From JAJDAH01 sp964487605 (GTDB lineage: Bacteria > Myxococcota_A > Polyangia > Polyangiales > Polyangiaceae): a DNA stretch of 64,000 nucleotides. The position numbers and the translations under genes were made by a program. The DNA is taken from assembly GCA_964487605.1 (NCBI GenBank), contig CAZARU010000028.1:1-64000 (forward strand), read 5' to 3'. Numbering within the stretch: position 1 is the first letter of the stretch; each line of letters starts with the position of its first letter. Below the pieces are notes generated by a model, which saw only the letters and a program-made list of their open reading frames with translations, was not told where the DNA came from and did no database searches. This document shows positions 17,631 through 27,024 of this stretch, one piece after another.

Positions 17631-18472
17631 TTCCTCCGGCCATCCTCGATCCCATCGTCGATCGCGCCCTGGCCGAGGATCTCGGCGGCGGCGACCTGAC
17701 CACGACGTCTCTCGTCGCCGAAGGAACGCTGGCTCGCGCACGGGCGCTCGCGAAGGAACCGCTCGTGGTGTGCGGCTGGGACGTGTTCGCGCGCGTCTTC
17801 GGACGGGTCGATGCGACCCTGGACGTGCGGCGGATCGCTCCAGAGGGCGCGTGGGCCGCCGCCGGAGACGTGCTCTGGACCGTGGAGGGCTCCGCCCGCT
17901 CCATCCTGCTCGGCGAGCGCACGGCGCTGAACTTCGTGCAGCGCATGAGCGGCGTGGCCACCATGGCCCATCGCTACGTGAGCGCGTTGCCCGCCGGCAC
18001 CAGGGCACGCGTCACCGACACGCGAAAGACGACGCCCGGCCTCCGAGCCCTCGAGCGGTACGCCGTTCGGACGGGTGGCGCACACAACCACCGCGACGCA
18101 CTGGGCTCGGCCGTGCTCATCAAGGACAACCACATCGAGGCCGCCGGAGGGATCCGCGCAGCGCTCGAGGCGGCGCGCCGGAACGCCCCCCACACCTCCA
18201 AGCTCGAGATCGAGGTCGAGTCGCTCTCGGCCCTGGACGAGGCCCTGGACGCGGGGGCCGATGTCGTCATGCTCGACAACTTCGCGCCGGACGAGGTCAG
18301 CCTCGCCGTGAAGAAGGTCGCCGGCCGCGCGCTGGTCGAGGTCTCCGGGCGAGTCTCCGTTGAGCGAATCCCCGAACTCGCCCGGGCCGGCGTGGACGTG
18401 ATCAGCGTAGGTGCCTTGACCCACTCGGCTCCCGCGGTCGATGTGTCGCTCGACATCGAGCGATTGGCGTGA
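17627..18472 (+). CDS. nadC: Nicotinate-nucleotide pyrophosphorylase (carboxylating), quinolinate phosphoribosyltransferase
   Basis: The 281-residue enzyme makes nicotinate mononucleotide from quinolinate and PRPP in de novo NAD synthesis. Diagnostic blocks are ALAEDLGGGDLTT near the N-terminus, RMSGVATMAHRYV, the substrate-binding DTRKTTPGLRALERYAVRTGG with HNHR, IKDNHIEAAGG, and the C-terminal barrel strands IEVESLSALDEAL, VVMLDNFAP and VEVSGRVS. The start is GTG overlapping the preceding stop (GTGA), and its own stop overlaps birA in the same way. A cotranscribed trio CPBP-nadC-birA is therefore likely. nadA and nadB are not nearby. Confidence 0.95.
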   Translation: MIPPAILDPIVDRALAEDLGGGDLTTTSLVAEGTLARARALAKEPLVVCGWDVFARVFGRVDATLDVRRIAPEGAWAAAGDVLWTVEGSARSILLGERTALNFVQRMSGVATMAHRYVSALPAGTRARVTDTRKTTPGLRALERYAVRTGGAHNHRDALGSAVLIKDNHIEAAGGIRAALEAARRNAPHTSKLEIEVESLSALDEALDAGADVVMLDNFAPDEVSLAVKKVAGRALVEVSGRVSVERIPELARAGVDVISVGALTHSAPAVDVSLDIERLA

Positions 18473-19248
18473 GGGGGCCGACGTTCGACGTCCGTCGCTT
18501 CGAGGCCGGCCGTCGCTCGCGCGGGCTGACGCTGGGCGTGCCGGTGTTCGCGGTCGCCACGACGGGGTCGACGAACGACGACGCGCTCACCGGGGCGCGC
18601 GCGGGCGCGGCCGACGGCACACTCTGGATCGCCGACGAACAGACGAAGGGACGCGGGCGGCGAGGGTCGGGGTGGACGTCACCCGCCGGGCTCAACCTGA
18701 CCATCAGCCTCCTGTGCCGGCCGCGTGTCGCGCTCGAGCGCGCCTCGGCGCTGCCGCTGGCCGTTGGACTCTCGGTCCGCGACGCCGTGGCGCGGCACGT
18801 CTCGAGCCCCGTGGCGGTGAAGTGGCCCAACGACGTCCTCGTTTCGGGAAAGAAGCTCGCGGGGATCCTCGTCGAGAGTCAGCTCGACGGGAGCCGTCTC
18901 GCCGCCGTCGTCATCGGCATCGGACTGAACGTGGCGATGACGGAGCTCCCGGAGGAGATCCACGCCATCGCGACGTCGCTCCACCTGGAAGGCGCCACGG
19001 ACGCCACGCGCGAGGACGTCCTGTGCGACGTGCTCGAGGCACTGGAAGCACGGCTGGCTTCGTTCTGGCGCGGCGGACTCGCTGAGCTCGCGAAAGACCT
19101 GGCCGAACACGACGCCCTGCGTGGCCAGCGGGTCTCGGCCGGCGGACTCGAGGGGGTGGCGTGCGGGATGGACGCGACGGGTGCGCTTTTGATCGAGACG
19201 TCTGCCGGGGTCGAGCGGGTCATCACGGGTGCGGTGGTCGTGCACTGA
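18469..19248 (+). CDS. birA: Biotin--[acetyl-CoA-carboxylase] ligase
   Basis: The 259-residue biotin protein ligase activates biotin to biotinyl-AMP and attaches it to the carrier lysine of carboxylases. It shows GSTNDDAL at 33-40, the biotinyl-AMP loop GRGRRG at 61-66, KWPNDVLV at 118-125 and GKKLAGILVE after it, plus a C-terminal SH3-like end (GVACGMDATGALLIET). There is no N-terminal helix-turn-helix, so it is the monofunctional class I type and not a repressor. The GTG start is coupled to the nadC stop. The gene ends 23 bases before the convergent sigma factor gene. Confidence 0.94.
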   Translation: MRGPTFDVRRFEAGRRSRGLTLGVPVFAVATTGSTNDDALTGARAGAADGTLWIADEQTKGRGRRGSGWTSPAGLNLTISLLCRPRVALERASALPLAVGLSVRDAVARHVSSPVAVKWPNDVLVSGKKLAGILVESQLDGSRLAAVVIGIGLNVAMTELPEEIHAIATSLHLEGATDATREDVLCDVLEALEARLASFWRGGLAELAKDLAEHDALRGQRVSAGGLEGVACGMDATGALLIETSAGVERVITGAVVVH

Positions 19249-19271
19249 CCCGGGGAGCGGGTTCGTGGGCG

Positions 19272-19814
19272 TCAGGCCGCTTCGGGAAGCGATACGCCGT
19301 CGGCTGCGAGCCGTGTCGCGAGGAGGCGCCGCCCGCGAAAGAGGCGACTCATGACGGTCCCGACGGGGATCCCCAGTGCGACGGCGGCGTCCTTGTAGGA
19401 GCGCTCCTCGAGATCGACGAGCCTCACGACCGCTCCGAACGATTCGGGGAGCGACAGGAGCGCGCGCTCGACGCTCGACGTGAGGACGGCCATCGCGGGC
19501 GCAGGGTCGGAGCGAACCCACGCGCACGGATCCTCGTGCAGGAAGCCGAGGGCGCGCCGCTCACGGCGGGCTTTGCGACATCGGGTGACGAAGACGCTGA
19601 ACAGCACCTGGTGCGCCCACGCCTTGAGGTTGGTTCCGGACTGGTAGCTCGCCTCGAAGCGGAGCGCGCGCTCGATGGCGTCCTGCACCAGATCGGCCGC
19701 GTCGGCGCGGCTGGCAGAGAGGCGAAGCGCTCGCGCGCGCAGCGAGGGGAGGAGGGCAGTGAGCTCGTCGCGAAACGCGCGCGACGGCGGAACGACGGGG
19801 GTCTGACCGGGCAT
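19272..19814 (-). CDS. ECF-type RNA polymerase sigma factor
   Basis: A 180-residue sigma-70-family protein with region 2 (LRLSASRADAADLVQDAIERAL, NLKAWAHQVLFSVFVTRCR) and region 4 (LPESFGAVVRLVDLEERSYKDAAVALGIPVGTVMSRLFRGR). The region-4 helix-turn-helix is intact. There is no sigma 1.1 or 3 region and no long C-terminal extension. Usually an anti-sigma gene follows, but here the downstream gene is birA, converging, and upstream is the NAD(P)HX repair gene. Control is therefore by some other means or by a distant partner. A stem-loop (19884-19903) separates it from the upstream operon. Confidence 0.88.
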   Translation of the reverse strand: MPGQTPVVPPSRAFRDELTALLPSLRARALRLSASRADAADLVQDAIERALRFEASYQSGTNLKAWAHQVLFSVFVTRCRKARRERRALGFLHEDPCAWVRSDPAPAMAVLTSSVERALLSLPESFGAVVRLVDLEERSYKDAAVALGIPVGTVMSRLFRGRRLLATRLAADGVSLPEAA

Positions 19815-19883
19815 GAGGAACCGCTTCGCAATCCGCGTGCCACGCCCGATCGCGCGGTTTCCCCGTGGCTCCAGCGTGCCGGT

Positions 19884-19903
19884 CTGCGTCCCCCCGGACG
19901 CAG
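19884..19903 (-). terminator. Terminator-like hairpin behind the nnr gene
   Basis: CTGCGTCC and GGACGCAG form a perfect 8-bp stem with a four-C loop (four G on the transcribed minus strand). It begins 8 bases after the nnr stop codon and precedes the ECF sigma gene. There is no T-run after it. Its position suggests the end of the pdxJ-acpS-nnr operon. Confidence 0.5.
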
Positions 19904-19910
19904 GCGCGTG

Positions 19911-21479
19911 TCAATCTGGCAGCGTCAGGGACTTGCGCGCCAGTTCGACCAGCGCGCCCAGGGCGGCCGGGAGCTCGTCCGCGATCTCGCGAGCGAGCAT
20001 TCCACGGTCGGCCTCGACCCGTTCCTGCCACCTGTCGCCCGCGATGCCGTGCACGAATGCCGCGCAGTACGCGGCCACCCGCGGCGGGCACTGGCAGGCG
20101 AGGGCGCCGAGCACGCCGGCCAGCACGTCGCCCGAGCCCGCCGTCGCCAGCGCGGGGCCGCCGGTGGGGTTGACGACGATGGGCTCGTCCGGAGCACCGA
20201 CGAGCGTGAACGCGCCCTTGAGCAGGACGACCTTCCCGGTGAGCTCGACCGCTCGACGAACGGCAGCGAAACGATCCGCTTCGACCTCTTCGGCCGTCGT
20301 CCCTAGCAAGCGGCCGAGCTCGCCCGGATGCGGCGTGAGCATGCAGTCTCCGGAGAGCCGCCGAACCACGTCGGGCGCGCCGGCAAGGAGCGATATCGCG
20401 TCCGCGTCGATCACCTTGGGGCCTGGCCACCGGGTGGTCACGTGCTCGACGATGCGCCGGGCCACGGAGTCCACGCCGAGCCCGGGCCCCACGACGACGG
20501 CGTCCTTGCCCGCGAGCAGCGCGTCGAGGGAATGCTCGATCTTCTTCGGATGGATGCGCGCGGTCATCACCTCGAGCACGCGGGCCTCGAACGCGGCCAC
20601 GACGTCGGGTAGCGACGCGAGCCACACCAGCCCGGCCCCCGCCCGCAGTGCACCCCGCGCCACGAGCAGCGCGGCGCCCACCGTGCCAGCGCGACCCGCC
20701 AGCACCAGCACGCGCCCCCCGTCGCCCTTGTGCGTGCGTGGCCCACGCGGCGCGAGCTCCGCGACGACATCCATGGGCTCGGTCGCCTCCGCGCTCCACC
20801 CCACCTCGTCCGCGAGGGAGTCGGGGACACCGATGTCCGCCACGACGACCTGTCCGCAATGCTCGGCGCCACGAGGAGTGACCAGCCCCAGCTTGGTCGC
20901 GGCGAAGGTCACCGTGACGTCCGCCTCCACGGCGCAGCCGAGCACGGTGCCCGTGTTCGCATCGATCCCCGACGGAACGTCGAGCGCAACGCGGAGCGCG
21001 CCACTGCCGTTGACGAGGCGTACGACCCAGCGCATGCGCCCTTCGACGGCCCGATCGAGACCGGTCCCGAACAGCGCGTCCACGACGACGTCCGCCGTAC
21101 CGAGGGCCTCCTCGAGCGGGCCCAGGTCGGCGTCTCCAGGCAGCTCCACCACATCCTCGCCGAGCCGGGTCCACGCCTCCATGGCGGTACGCGCGTCGCC
21201 CTGCAGCTTCGCGGACGACGCGAGCAGGAACACGCTCACGGTGGCTCCGAGGATCGTCAGATGGCGCGCGACGACGAAACCATCCCCGCCGTTGTTGCCC
21301 GATCCGCAGACGATCACCACGCGACGGCCCTCGATGCCGCCTTCTCCTGCGCTGGACGCGATGACCTCTGCGGCGGACCGTCCGGCGTTCTCCATCAAGA
21401 CGATCCCCGGCATCCCCCGTGCGCCCATGGCGAGCGCGTCGAGCTGGCGCACCTGCTCGCGCGAGAGCACCGGGATCAT
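19911..21479 (-). CDS. nnr: Bifunctional NAD(P)H-hydrate epimerase / ADP-dependent NAD(P)H-hydrate dehydratase
   Basis: The 522-residue fusion repairs hydrated NADH/NADPH. The N-terminal epimerase half (residues 1 to about 215) contains MENAGRSAAEVI, VVIVCGSGNNGGDGFVVARHL and VVDALFGTGLDRAVEG. The C-terminal dehydratase half (about 230-520) has KGDGGRVLVLAGRAGTVGAA, VVVGPGLGVD, LTPHPGELGRLLG and the ADP/phosphate-binding ATAGSGDVLAGVLGAL. Both active-site regions look intact. The ATG at 21479 is fixed by its ATGA overlap with acpS. In many bacteria the epimerase, acpS and pdxJ genes are neighbours, as here. Confidence 0.95.
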   Translation of the reverse strand: MIPVLSREQVRQLDALAMGARGMPGIVLMENAGRSAAEVIASSAGEGGIEGRRVVIVCGSGNNGGDGFVVARHLTILGATVSVFLLASSAKLQGDARTAMEAWTRLGEDVVELPGDADLGPLEEALGTADVVVDALFGTGLDRAVEGRMRWVVRLVNGSGALRVALDVPSGIDANTGTVLGCAVEADVTVTFAATKLGLVTPRGAEHCGQVVVADIGVPDSLADEVGWSAEATEPMDVVAELAPRGPRTHKGDGGRVLVLAGRAGTVGAALLVARGALRAGAGLVWLASLPDVVAAFEARVLEVMTARIHPKKIEHSLDALLAGKDAVVVGPGLGVDSVARRIVEHVTTRWPGPKVIDADAISLLAGAPDVVRRLSGDCMLTPHPGELGRLLGTTAEEVEADRFAAVRRAVELTGKVVLLKGAFTLVGAPDEPIVVNPTGGPALATAGSGDVLAGVLGALACQCPPRVAAYCAAFVHGIAGDRWQERVEADRGMLAREIADELPAALGALVELARKSLTLPD

Positions 21480-21877
21480 GGCGCCGACTCCGGAAGGTTC
21501 ACGTCGCCCTCCAGGATCACCACTGCGGCGGCGACTCCGGCATCGTGCGTGATGGTGACGTGCGCGCGACGGACACCGAGCGCCGTCGCCCGCACGCTGC
21601 CCGGCCCCGTGAACGACAGCTCCGGCCGACCCGTGCGCCCGCGGCGAACCTCCACGTCGTGCCACCAGACGTCGCGCGGCGCGCCGAGCGCCTTGGACGC
21701 CGCCTCCTTCGCGGCGAACCGGCCCGCAAGAGCCGCCGCACGGTCCAGGGTCCGGTCGGAAAGGTCTTCTCGCTCTCCGGGCGTGAGCACCCGGCACCAG
21801 AAGCGCTCACCGAACCTGCCGAGGGCCTTCTCCACCCGTGCGATGGAGGTCAGGTCGAGGCCGAGACCGACGATCAC
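21476..21877 (-). CDS. acpS: Holo-[acyl-carrier-protein] synthase
   Basis: The 133-residue enzyme transfers the 4'-phosphopantetheine arm from CoA to acyl carrier protein. It shows IVGLGLDLTSIARVE with the metal-binding Asp8, and RFAAKEAASKALG with the second metal ligand Glu around residue 73. The C-terminal part (LSFTGPGSVRATALG, VTITHDAGVAAAVVILEG) completes the small beta-alpha fold. It sits three bases after pdxJ and overlaps nnr, so it is translated as part of the same operon. The length is normal for the AcpS class. Confidence 0.95.
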   Translation of the reverse strand: MIVGLGLDLTSIARVEKALGRFGERFWCRVLTPGEREDLSDRTLDRAAALAGRFAAKEAASKALGAPRDVWWHDVEVRRGRTGRPELSFTGPGSVRATALGVRRAHVTITHDAGVAAAVVILEGDVNLPESAP

Positions 21878-21880
21878 GAG

Positions 21881-22618
21881 TCACCCGACCCGGCGCAGTC
21901 GCTCGCCGCGATCGATGGCTTCCCTGAACGAGCGCACGGCGCCGGACAGGCCGAGGAACAGCGCGTCGGCGATGACGGCGTGTCCGATGTTGAGCTCGGC
22001 AACCTGCGGTATGGCGGCCACCTCGACCACGTTGTGGCGCGTGAGCCCGTGTCCCGCCGCCACGTCGAGTCCCAGCTGGGAGGCGACCTCGGCGCCGCGC
22101 CGGAGGCGCGACAGCTCCTCGGCCCGCGCGGTGCCTTCGAGCTCGCAGTAGCGTCCGGTGTGGAGCTCGACCTGCCGGGCGCCCAGGCCGCGCGCGGCAC
22201 GAATCTGCTCGGTGGCCGCTTCGATGAACACGCTGAGGCCGACCCCTGCCGCCACGCATCGTCGGGCAACCGCCTCCACGGCCGCCTGATTGGCGACGAC
22301 GTCGAGCCCGCCCTCGGTCGTTCGCTCCTCGCGGCGTTCCGGGACCAGCGTCACGACGGTGGGCTTCACCTGCTCGGCAATGGCCGCCATCTCGGCGGTG
22401 GCCGCCATCTCCAGGTTCAGGAGTGTTCGCACGGCGACTCGAAGCCGGTTCAGGTCGTCGTCACGAATGTGCCGTCGATCCTCCCGCAGGTGACAGGTGA
22501 TCCCGTCGGCTCCGGCGAGCTCGCACTCCTGAGCCGCCAGCACGGGGTCGGGGTAGAACGTGCCGCGCGCGTTGCGGACCGTCGCGACGTGGTCGACGTT
22601 GACGTGTAGGCGAATCAT
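21881..22618 (-). CDS. pdxJ: Pyridoxine 5'-phosphate synthase
   Basis: The 245-residue TIM-barrel enzyme condenses 3-amino-2-oxopropyl phosphate with 1-deoxyxylulose 5-phosphate. It shows RLHVNVDHVATVRNARG at the N-terminus, GADGITCHLREDRRHIRDDD with the catalytic His and Arg residues, LEMAATAEM, TTEGGLDV and AGHGLTRHNV. The ATG at 22618 begins with the usual MIRLHVNVDH, so the longer open frame is discarded. pdxA, the preceding step of this pathway, is at 51095-52078 in the same window but in another operon. Confidence 0.95.
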   Translation of the reverse strand: MIRLHVNVDHVATVRNARGTFYPDPVLAAQECELAGADGITCHLREDRRHIRDDDLNRLRVAVRTLLNLEMAATAEMAAIAEQVKPTVVTLVPERREERTTEGGLDVVANQAAVEAVARRCVAAGVGLSVFIEAATEQIRAARGLGARQVELHTGRYCELEGTARAEELSRLRRGAEVASQLGLDVAAGHGLTRHNVVEVAAIPQVAELNIGHAVIADALFLGLSGAVRSFREAIDRGERLRRVG

Positions 22619-22634
22619 GCGGGCCCCTCGAGGC

Positions 22635-25600
22635 TCAGTCGCCCTCCGAGAACTCCCAGTCGGCGCCGAACGCTTCTTGCTTGGGTGTCGGAAGCGTCTC
22701 GCCGCCGGGCCCATCCTTGCGCACGACCATGCTCCGGCGGGTCACCGTGTCCGAGCTTTCCCGGGCGACCACCGTGATGAGGTTCACGCCGGGACGGAGC
22801 CGCACGTCGAAGGCGAACTTCAGCTTCCGGGGATCGAGCCCGGCACGATTCGACTGGTAGAACACCTTGTGGGAGCCGGCGAAGGCATACGCGTCCAGTA
22901 CGCGATCGGCGTCGGTGGCCACGCCTTCGATGCGTACGGTGTCCGCCCGCGTGGAGAGGACCGCGGACGACACGTCGAGGGCGGGCGGCGAGCGGACCAG
23001 GACCGGAACCATCACGATCTTCACGGGCCGGTTCGTCTCTTCGAGCAGGCGAGCTTCCACGAAGCCGAAGCGACCCTCCTGCAGATCCACCTTCGCGAAG
23101 TCGTCGAAACGCCCGATGCGCTCCAGAACCGCGCCCTTCTGAAGGGTGGCGACCACGCGCGCGCCGCTTCGAGGCTGCTCGAGCACGTCGGCGTCCGCCG
23201 TGGGCGAGACGCGACCCTTCGCCTCGTTGATGGCGGTTCCGCCCTTGGTGACCGGAATGGACAGCTTCTCGCTCGAACCGACGCGCAGGTCGCGATCGTG
23301 GACGGAGAGCTCGACCTTCACGAAGTTGTCGCGAAGCGAGTCGAGGGCGTCGAACGTGAACACGACCTGCCGCACGTCGCCGGGCTTCATGTTGGAGATG
23401 TCGAACCGACCCGCACGGAGAAGGAGACCGTCGCCGGTCAGGTTCCGGAGGTTCGCCTGCGTCTCGTGAGAGCGACCGGTCCCGACGTTCTTCACCGTGA
23501 GATACACCGAGGCGCCCTCGCCCCGCGCCACCTGGCCGTCGCCGTTGCCCGGACGGTGATCGACCAGCTGGTACGTGTACGCGAAGATGGGCGCGGGCAA
23601 CGCTTCCACCGTCGCGCGAATCTCCGCGTCCTTCGGCACGACGCCGCCCTCGGAGTCGAATCGAATGCGAATGGGGTCGACCCGCGTGACGGCGTCCTTC
23701 GGGATCTTGCACGAGCGCCGCGCATCGTTGGTGAGCGGCTTGGTGGATCCCGGTCGCCGGCCCTCGACCTCGCACCAGCCGAGGGGCGCCGTCGCAGTCC
23801 GCGACTCTCCCGGTGCAATCTTCCCGAACACCAGCTCCTTCTCGTCGAAGTACCCGAGGTCGCTCTTGGTCACCCCGTGAAGCCGGTGGACCGGCTCGGT
23901 GCCGTTGTTCTTCACCGTGACCTCGAGGTTCAGCGGCTCGCCTGCAACCACGCGGCTGCCCTTGCCTGTCAGCTTGACCGAGGTCTCGAGGTCCGTGGGG
24001 GTGAGGGCAGGGCGCTTGCCCTCGGGCGCGGGCGCCCAGTCGATGCCCAGCTTTCCGAGGTCGCCGGAGATGGACGCAATCTCGTCGCGCTGGACCTTGT
24101 CGATGACGGCCTTCACGCCTCGCAGCTGCTCGGCACGCGAACCGGGAGGCAGGCGACCTGCGAGATCCCTGGCGAGCTTCACCGAGAAGTCGAGGCGGAA
24201 CTCGTCGTCGATGTCACCGCCGCGGTCACGCAGCTCTGCCCGCTCGGTTTCGGGCAGATTGTAGCGGACCTTGTACGTGGGTCGCTCGGTACTGCGCTGC
24301 GCCTCGTGGTCGAGGCTCTTGGCGAGGTCCCGCTCCTTGAAATCGCGCTGGGAGCTGAAGAGGTCCATCTCCAGGGTGTCCGCCGTCATCGGATCGAGCT
24401 CGATGTCCGGCGGCACACCGACGCCCTGGATCGAGACGTCACCGGGCGTGAGGTACTGAGCGATCGTGAGCTTGAGCGCCGCGCCGTCCGGCGTGATGTT
24501 CGGAAAGACGAGCTGTACGGAGCCCTTCCCGAACGTCGCCTCGCCGACGACGATCGCCCGGTCGTGATTCTTCAGCGCGCCCGCGACGATCTCGCTGGCG
24601 CTCGCCGACGACCCGTTGGCCAGGACGACGATGCCGTAGGTGGGCTCGGTGCCTCGGGCAATCGCGCGCTTCTCCTCGCGTCCCTCGGAGGCGCCCACCG
24701 TGGAGACGATGACGCCGCGGTCCAGGAATCGATCGGCGACCTTGGCCGCCTGGTCGAGGAGGCCGCCCGGGTTGTTCCGCAGGTCCAGGACGAGGCCCTT
24801 GAGCTGGCCTTGCTTGCGCAGTGACTTCAGCGCGTCGTCGAGCTCGTCGGCCGTGCTGCTCTGGAACTGCTTGATCCGTACGTAGCCCACCCCGTTGCCC
24901 AGGGGCTGGACGTCCACGCTCGTGATCTGGATCTCCTCGCGGACGAGCTCGAACGGGCGTGAGCCGGTCCATCCGTCGGCGCCCTCGCGGTGGATCCAGA
25001 CCGTGACGGGCGATCCGGGCTTGCCGCGCAGGCGGGCCACGGCGTCGTCGAGCGGCATGTTCAGGGTTGATTCGTTGTTGATCTTCGTGATGCGGTCGAG
25101 GCGCCGAAGCCCACCGCGCCCCGCGGGCGTTCCGGGCATCGGTCGCATGATCGTCAACATCTGGTCGCGTATCGAAATGACGATTCCGAGCCCGCCGAAG
25201 TGCCCCGACGTCGAGAGGTTCATCTCCCGATAGCCCTCGGGGCTCATGAACACGCTGTGGGGGTCCAGGGTCCGGAGCATCCCGTTGCACGCGGCGTACT
25301 CCACCTCGCGGAGCTCCACGTCCGCATCCTGGAGGTGGGTCTGCAGGAACGCGAAGACCTCCCGGAGGCGCGCGGCGACGTCCCAGGGCCCCTGGACGTT
25401 GTCCACGCGAAACTCCTGCTCCTCGGTCTCGACGCGGACGCGAACCGTCGGGGATCCCTGCTCGTGCAGGACGATGACCTGGGCGACCTCACCCTGGACG
25501 AAGTTGAGCGCGCCGAGCAACATCCCGCGCGGATCGATGCGCTTCGGATCGACGTACTTCTTTCGGATGGTGTCGAGCGTCTTGTTGACGGCGGCCAGCT

Positions 25601-25769
25601 GGGTGAGGTCGTAGGGCCCCTTCGACTGACCCGGCGCGGTGACGGCGTGGGCAGCCTCGAGCCCGCGCCAGAGTCCACCCGTCCCGAAGGTGACGGCGAA
25701 GTACGACGCCAGCCCGAAGACCGTCAGGACGAGGGCCGACTTGCCGAGGCGCTCCAGGAGTCGCATCAC
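22635..25769 (-). CDS. C-terminal-processing-type serine protease (S41, PDZ), large myxobacterial form
   Basis: The 1044-residue protein has an N-terminal membrane anchor (about 9-28). A helical region and a PDZ domain (GGLGIVISIRDQML..., about 195-270) precede the S41 core. In the core, GSSASASEIVAG (Ser near 385) and TFGKGSVQ (Lys near 412) supply the Ser/Lys dyad. Beyond residue 520 lies a very long beta-rich extension with CARDB-like repeats (LNLEVTVKNNGTEPVH, ASVYLTVKNVGTG), an SH3-like part and a final Ig-like part. This layout matches the MXAN_5808-type family. GTG at 25769 and ATG at 25766 are both possible starts. It probably processes periplasmic proteins. Confidence 0.85.
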   Translation of the reverse strand: MMRLLERLGKSALVLTVFGLASYFAVTFGTGGLWRGLEAAHAVTAPGQSKGPYDLTQLAAVNKTLDTIRKKYVDPKRIDPRGMLLGALNFVQGEVAQVIVLHEQGSPTVRVRVETEEQEFRVDNVQGPWDVAARLREVFAFLQTHLQDADVELREVEYAACNGMLRTLDPHSVFMSPEGYREMNLSTSGHFGGLGIVISIRDQMLTIMRPMPGTPAGRGGLRRLDRITKINNESTLNMPLDDAVARLRGKPGSPVTVWIHREGADGWTGSRPFELVREEIQITSVDVQPLGNGVGYVRIKQFQSSTADELDDALKSLRKQGQLKGLVLDLRNNPGGLLDQAAKVADRFLDRGVIVSTVGASEGREEKRAIARGTEPTYGIVVLANGSSASASEIVAGALKNHDRAIVVGEATFGKGSVQLVFPNITPDGAALKLTIAQYLTPGDVSIQGVGVPPDIELDPMTADTLEMDLFSSQRDFKERDLAKSLDHEAQRSTERPTYKVRYNLPETERAELRDRGGDIDDEFRLDFSVKLARDLAGRLPPGSRAEQLRGVKAVIDKVQRDEIASISGDLGKLGIDWAPAPEGKRPALTPTDLETSVKLTGKGSRVVAGEPLNLEVTVKNNGTEPVHRLHGVTKSDLGYFDEKELVFGKIAPGESRTATAPLGWCEVEGRRPGSTKPLTNDARRSCKIPKDAVTRVDPIRIRFDSEGGVVPKDAEIRATVEALPAPIFAYTYQLVDHRPGNGDGQVARGEGASVYLTVKNVGTGRSHETQANLRNLTGDGLLLRAGRFDISNMKPGDVRQVVFTFDALDSLRDNFVKVELSVHDRDLRVGSSEKLSIPVTKGGTAINEAKGRVSPTADADVLEQPRSGARVVATLQKGAVLERIGRFDDFAKVDLQEGRFGFVEARLLEETNRPVKIVMVPVLVRSPPALDVSSAVLSTRADTVRIEGVATDADRVLDAYAFAGSHKVFYQSNRAGLDPRKLKFAFDVRLRPGVNLITVVARESSDTVTRRSMVVRKDGPGGETLPTPKQEAFGADWEFSEGD

Positions 25770-25816
25770 TTGGGACGGCGAGTATAGAGCGAGGCTCGAC
25801 GAATGGGCACCATGCC

Positions 25817-26968
25817 TCAGGGGGCGGCAGTCGCTTCGACCTTCAGCTGGCCCGCGGCCTTGGGCGGCGGCGCCGGATCGGCGATTTCCACGGATGGCGC
25901 CTTCTCGTCGCGCTTGATGGAGTATCTGACGAGGGCGCGCAGCACCTGATTTCGCTCGACGTTGCCGAGGACCATCTTCAGGTCCTCGTAAACGGACGGA
26001 TCGACGAGTAACGCGCCCACGGTCCCCTTGCCGGCGCGAACGTCGGCGACGATCCGACGCAGGTCGCCAGTCATGGCGCTCACGTTGCCGACGATCTGCT
26101 GCGACTGGTCGTCCCCGTAGATGAGGCTCTTGGCGACGCCGTTACCTTCCCGCACGCCGCGCAGGGTCGCCGCGAGTTCGCCCGCCGCGTCCCCGAACTG
26201 CGTGAGGGCCTTCGTCGGGGTGTCCCCGTAGATGACGTCGTGGGCGAACCCCGGACCTCGCTCGATGCGTCCCAGGATGCCGTTCACGCTCCGGAGCGTG
26301 CGGTTGAGTTCTCCCGACGTACGCTCGAGGCTGGAGAGCGTCTCGGAGAGCTTCTTCGCCTCGTCGGGATCCCCGAGCAGTTTCGCTCCGTAGCCGTCGC
26401 CCTGGTCCAGCTTCTGCAAGATGTTGCGGAGCGACTGGGCGGTCCCCTTCACGTCCTTCTGGAACTGGTCCTCGGCGAGCGAGCCGGTCGTCTTCTCGAG
26501 ATTCGTCATGACGCCGTCGGCTTTCTGCCCCAGCCGCTCGAGGTTCTGCATCAGGCCGCCCTTCTCCCCGGCGGCGATGACCTGCCCTGGTGGCACGGCG
26601 GGCTTGTCGAGGGAGCCCACGCTGATCTGCAGCATCTTGTCGCCGAGGAGCCCCTTGGCCGAGATGGTGATCACGCTGTCGGTCCGGATCCTGCCCTGCG
26701 CCCGCTGGACGACGTCGAACGAGACGTGGACGCGAGGGTCGTTCGGATCCGAGGAGTGCTGGACCTCGGTGACGCTTCCCACGTCGACTCCTCCGATCTG
26801 GACCGGCGACCCGCGCTTGAGCCCCTCCACGTCGTCGAAGACCGCGGCGTAAGGATCCGTGGACTCGAACATCGAGCGCTCGTCGCCGATCAGGAACACG
26901 ACGAGGCCCATGGCGATGAGTCCGACGAGCACGAACGCGCCCACCTTGACCTCGATGCGGGTAGCCAT
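25817..26968 (-). CDS. MCE/MlaD-family lipid-binding protein
   Basis: The 383-residue protein has one N-terminal transmembrane helix (about 10-28) and a single MCE domain right after it (YAAVFDDVEGLKRGSPVQIGGVDVGSV). A long helical tail follows with repeated coiled-coil character (LERLGQKADGVMTNLEKTTGSL). MCE proteins form hexameric rings or tubes that carry phospholipids between inner and outer membranes. The start at 26968 has GGGAG a few bases upstream; an ATG seven codons earlier is possible. Its neighbours are an SGNH lipoprotein and a MlaF-type ATPase, but no MlaE permease gene is in the cluster. The direction of lipid flow is unknown. Confidence 0.86.
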   Translation of the reverse strand: MATRIEVKVGAFVLVGLIAMGLVVFLIGDERSMFESTDPYAAVFDDVEGLKRGSPVQIGGVDVGSVTEVQHSSDPNDPRVHVSFDVVQRAQGRIRTDSVITISAKGLLGDKMLQISVGSLDKPAVPPGQVIAAGEKGGLMQNLERLGQKADGVMTNLEKTTGSLAEDQFQKDVKGTAQSLRNILQKLDQGDGYGAKLLGDPDEAKKLSETLSSLERTSGELNRTLRSVNGILGRIERGPGFAHDVIYGDTPTKALTQFGDAAGELAATLRGVREGNGVAKSLIYGDDQSQQIVGNVSAMTGDLRRIVADVRAGKGTVGALLVDPSVYEDLKMVLGNVERNQVLRALVRYSIKRDEKAPSVEIADPAPPPKAAGQLKVEATAAP

Positions 26969-27024
26969 GGGACTCCCATCTTCCCCCATCGACGGGGTTC
27001 GGTCACGCCGGCTCGGGGGGAGAA

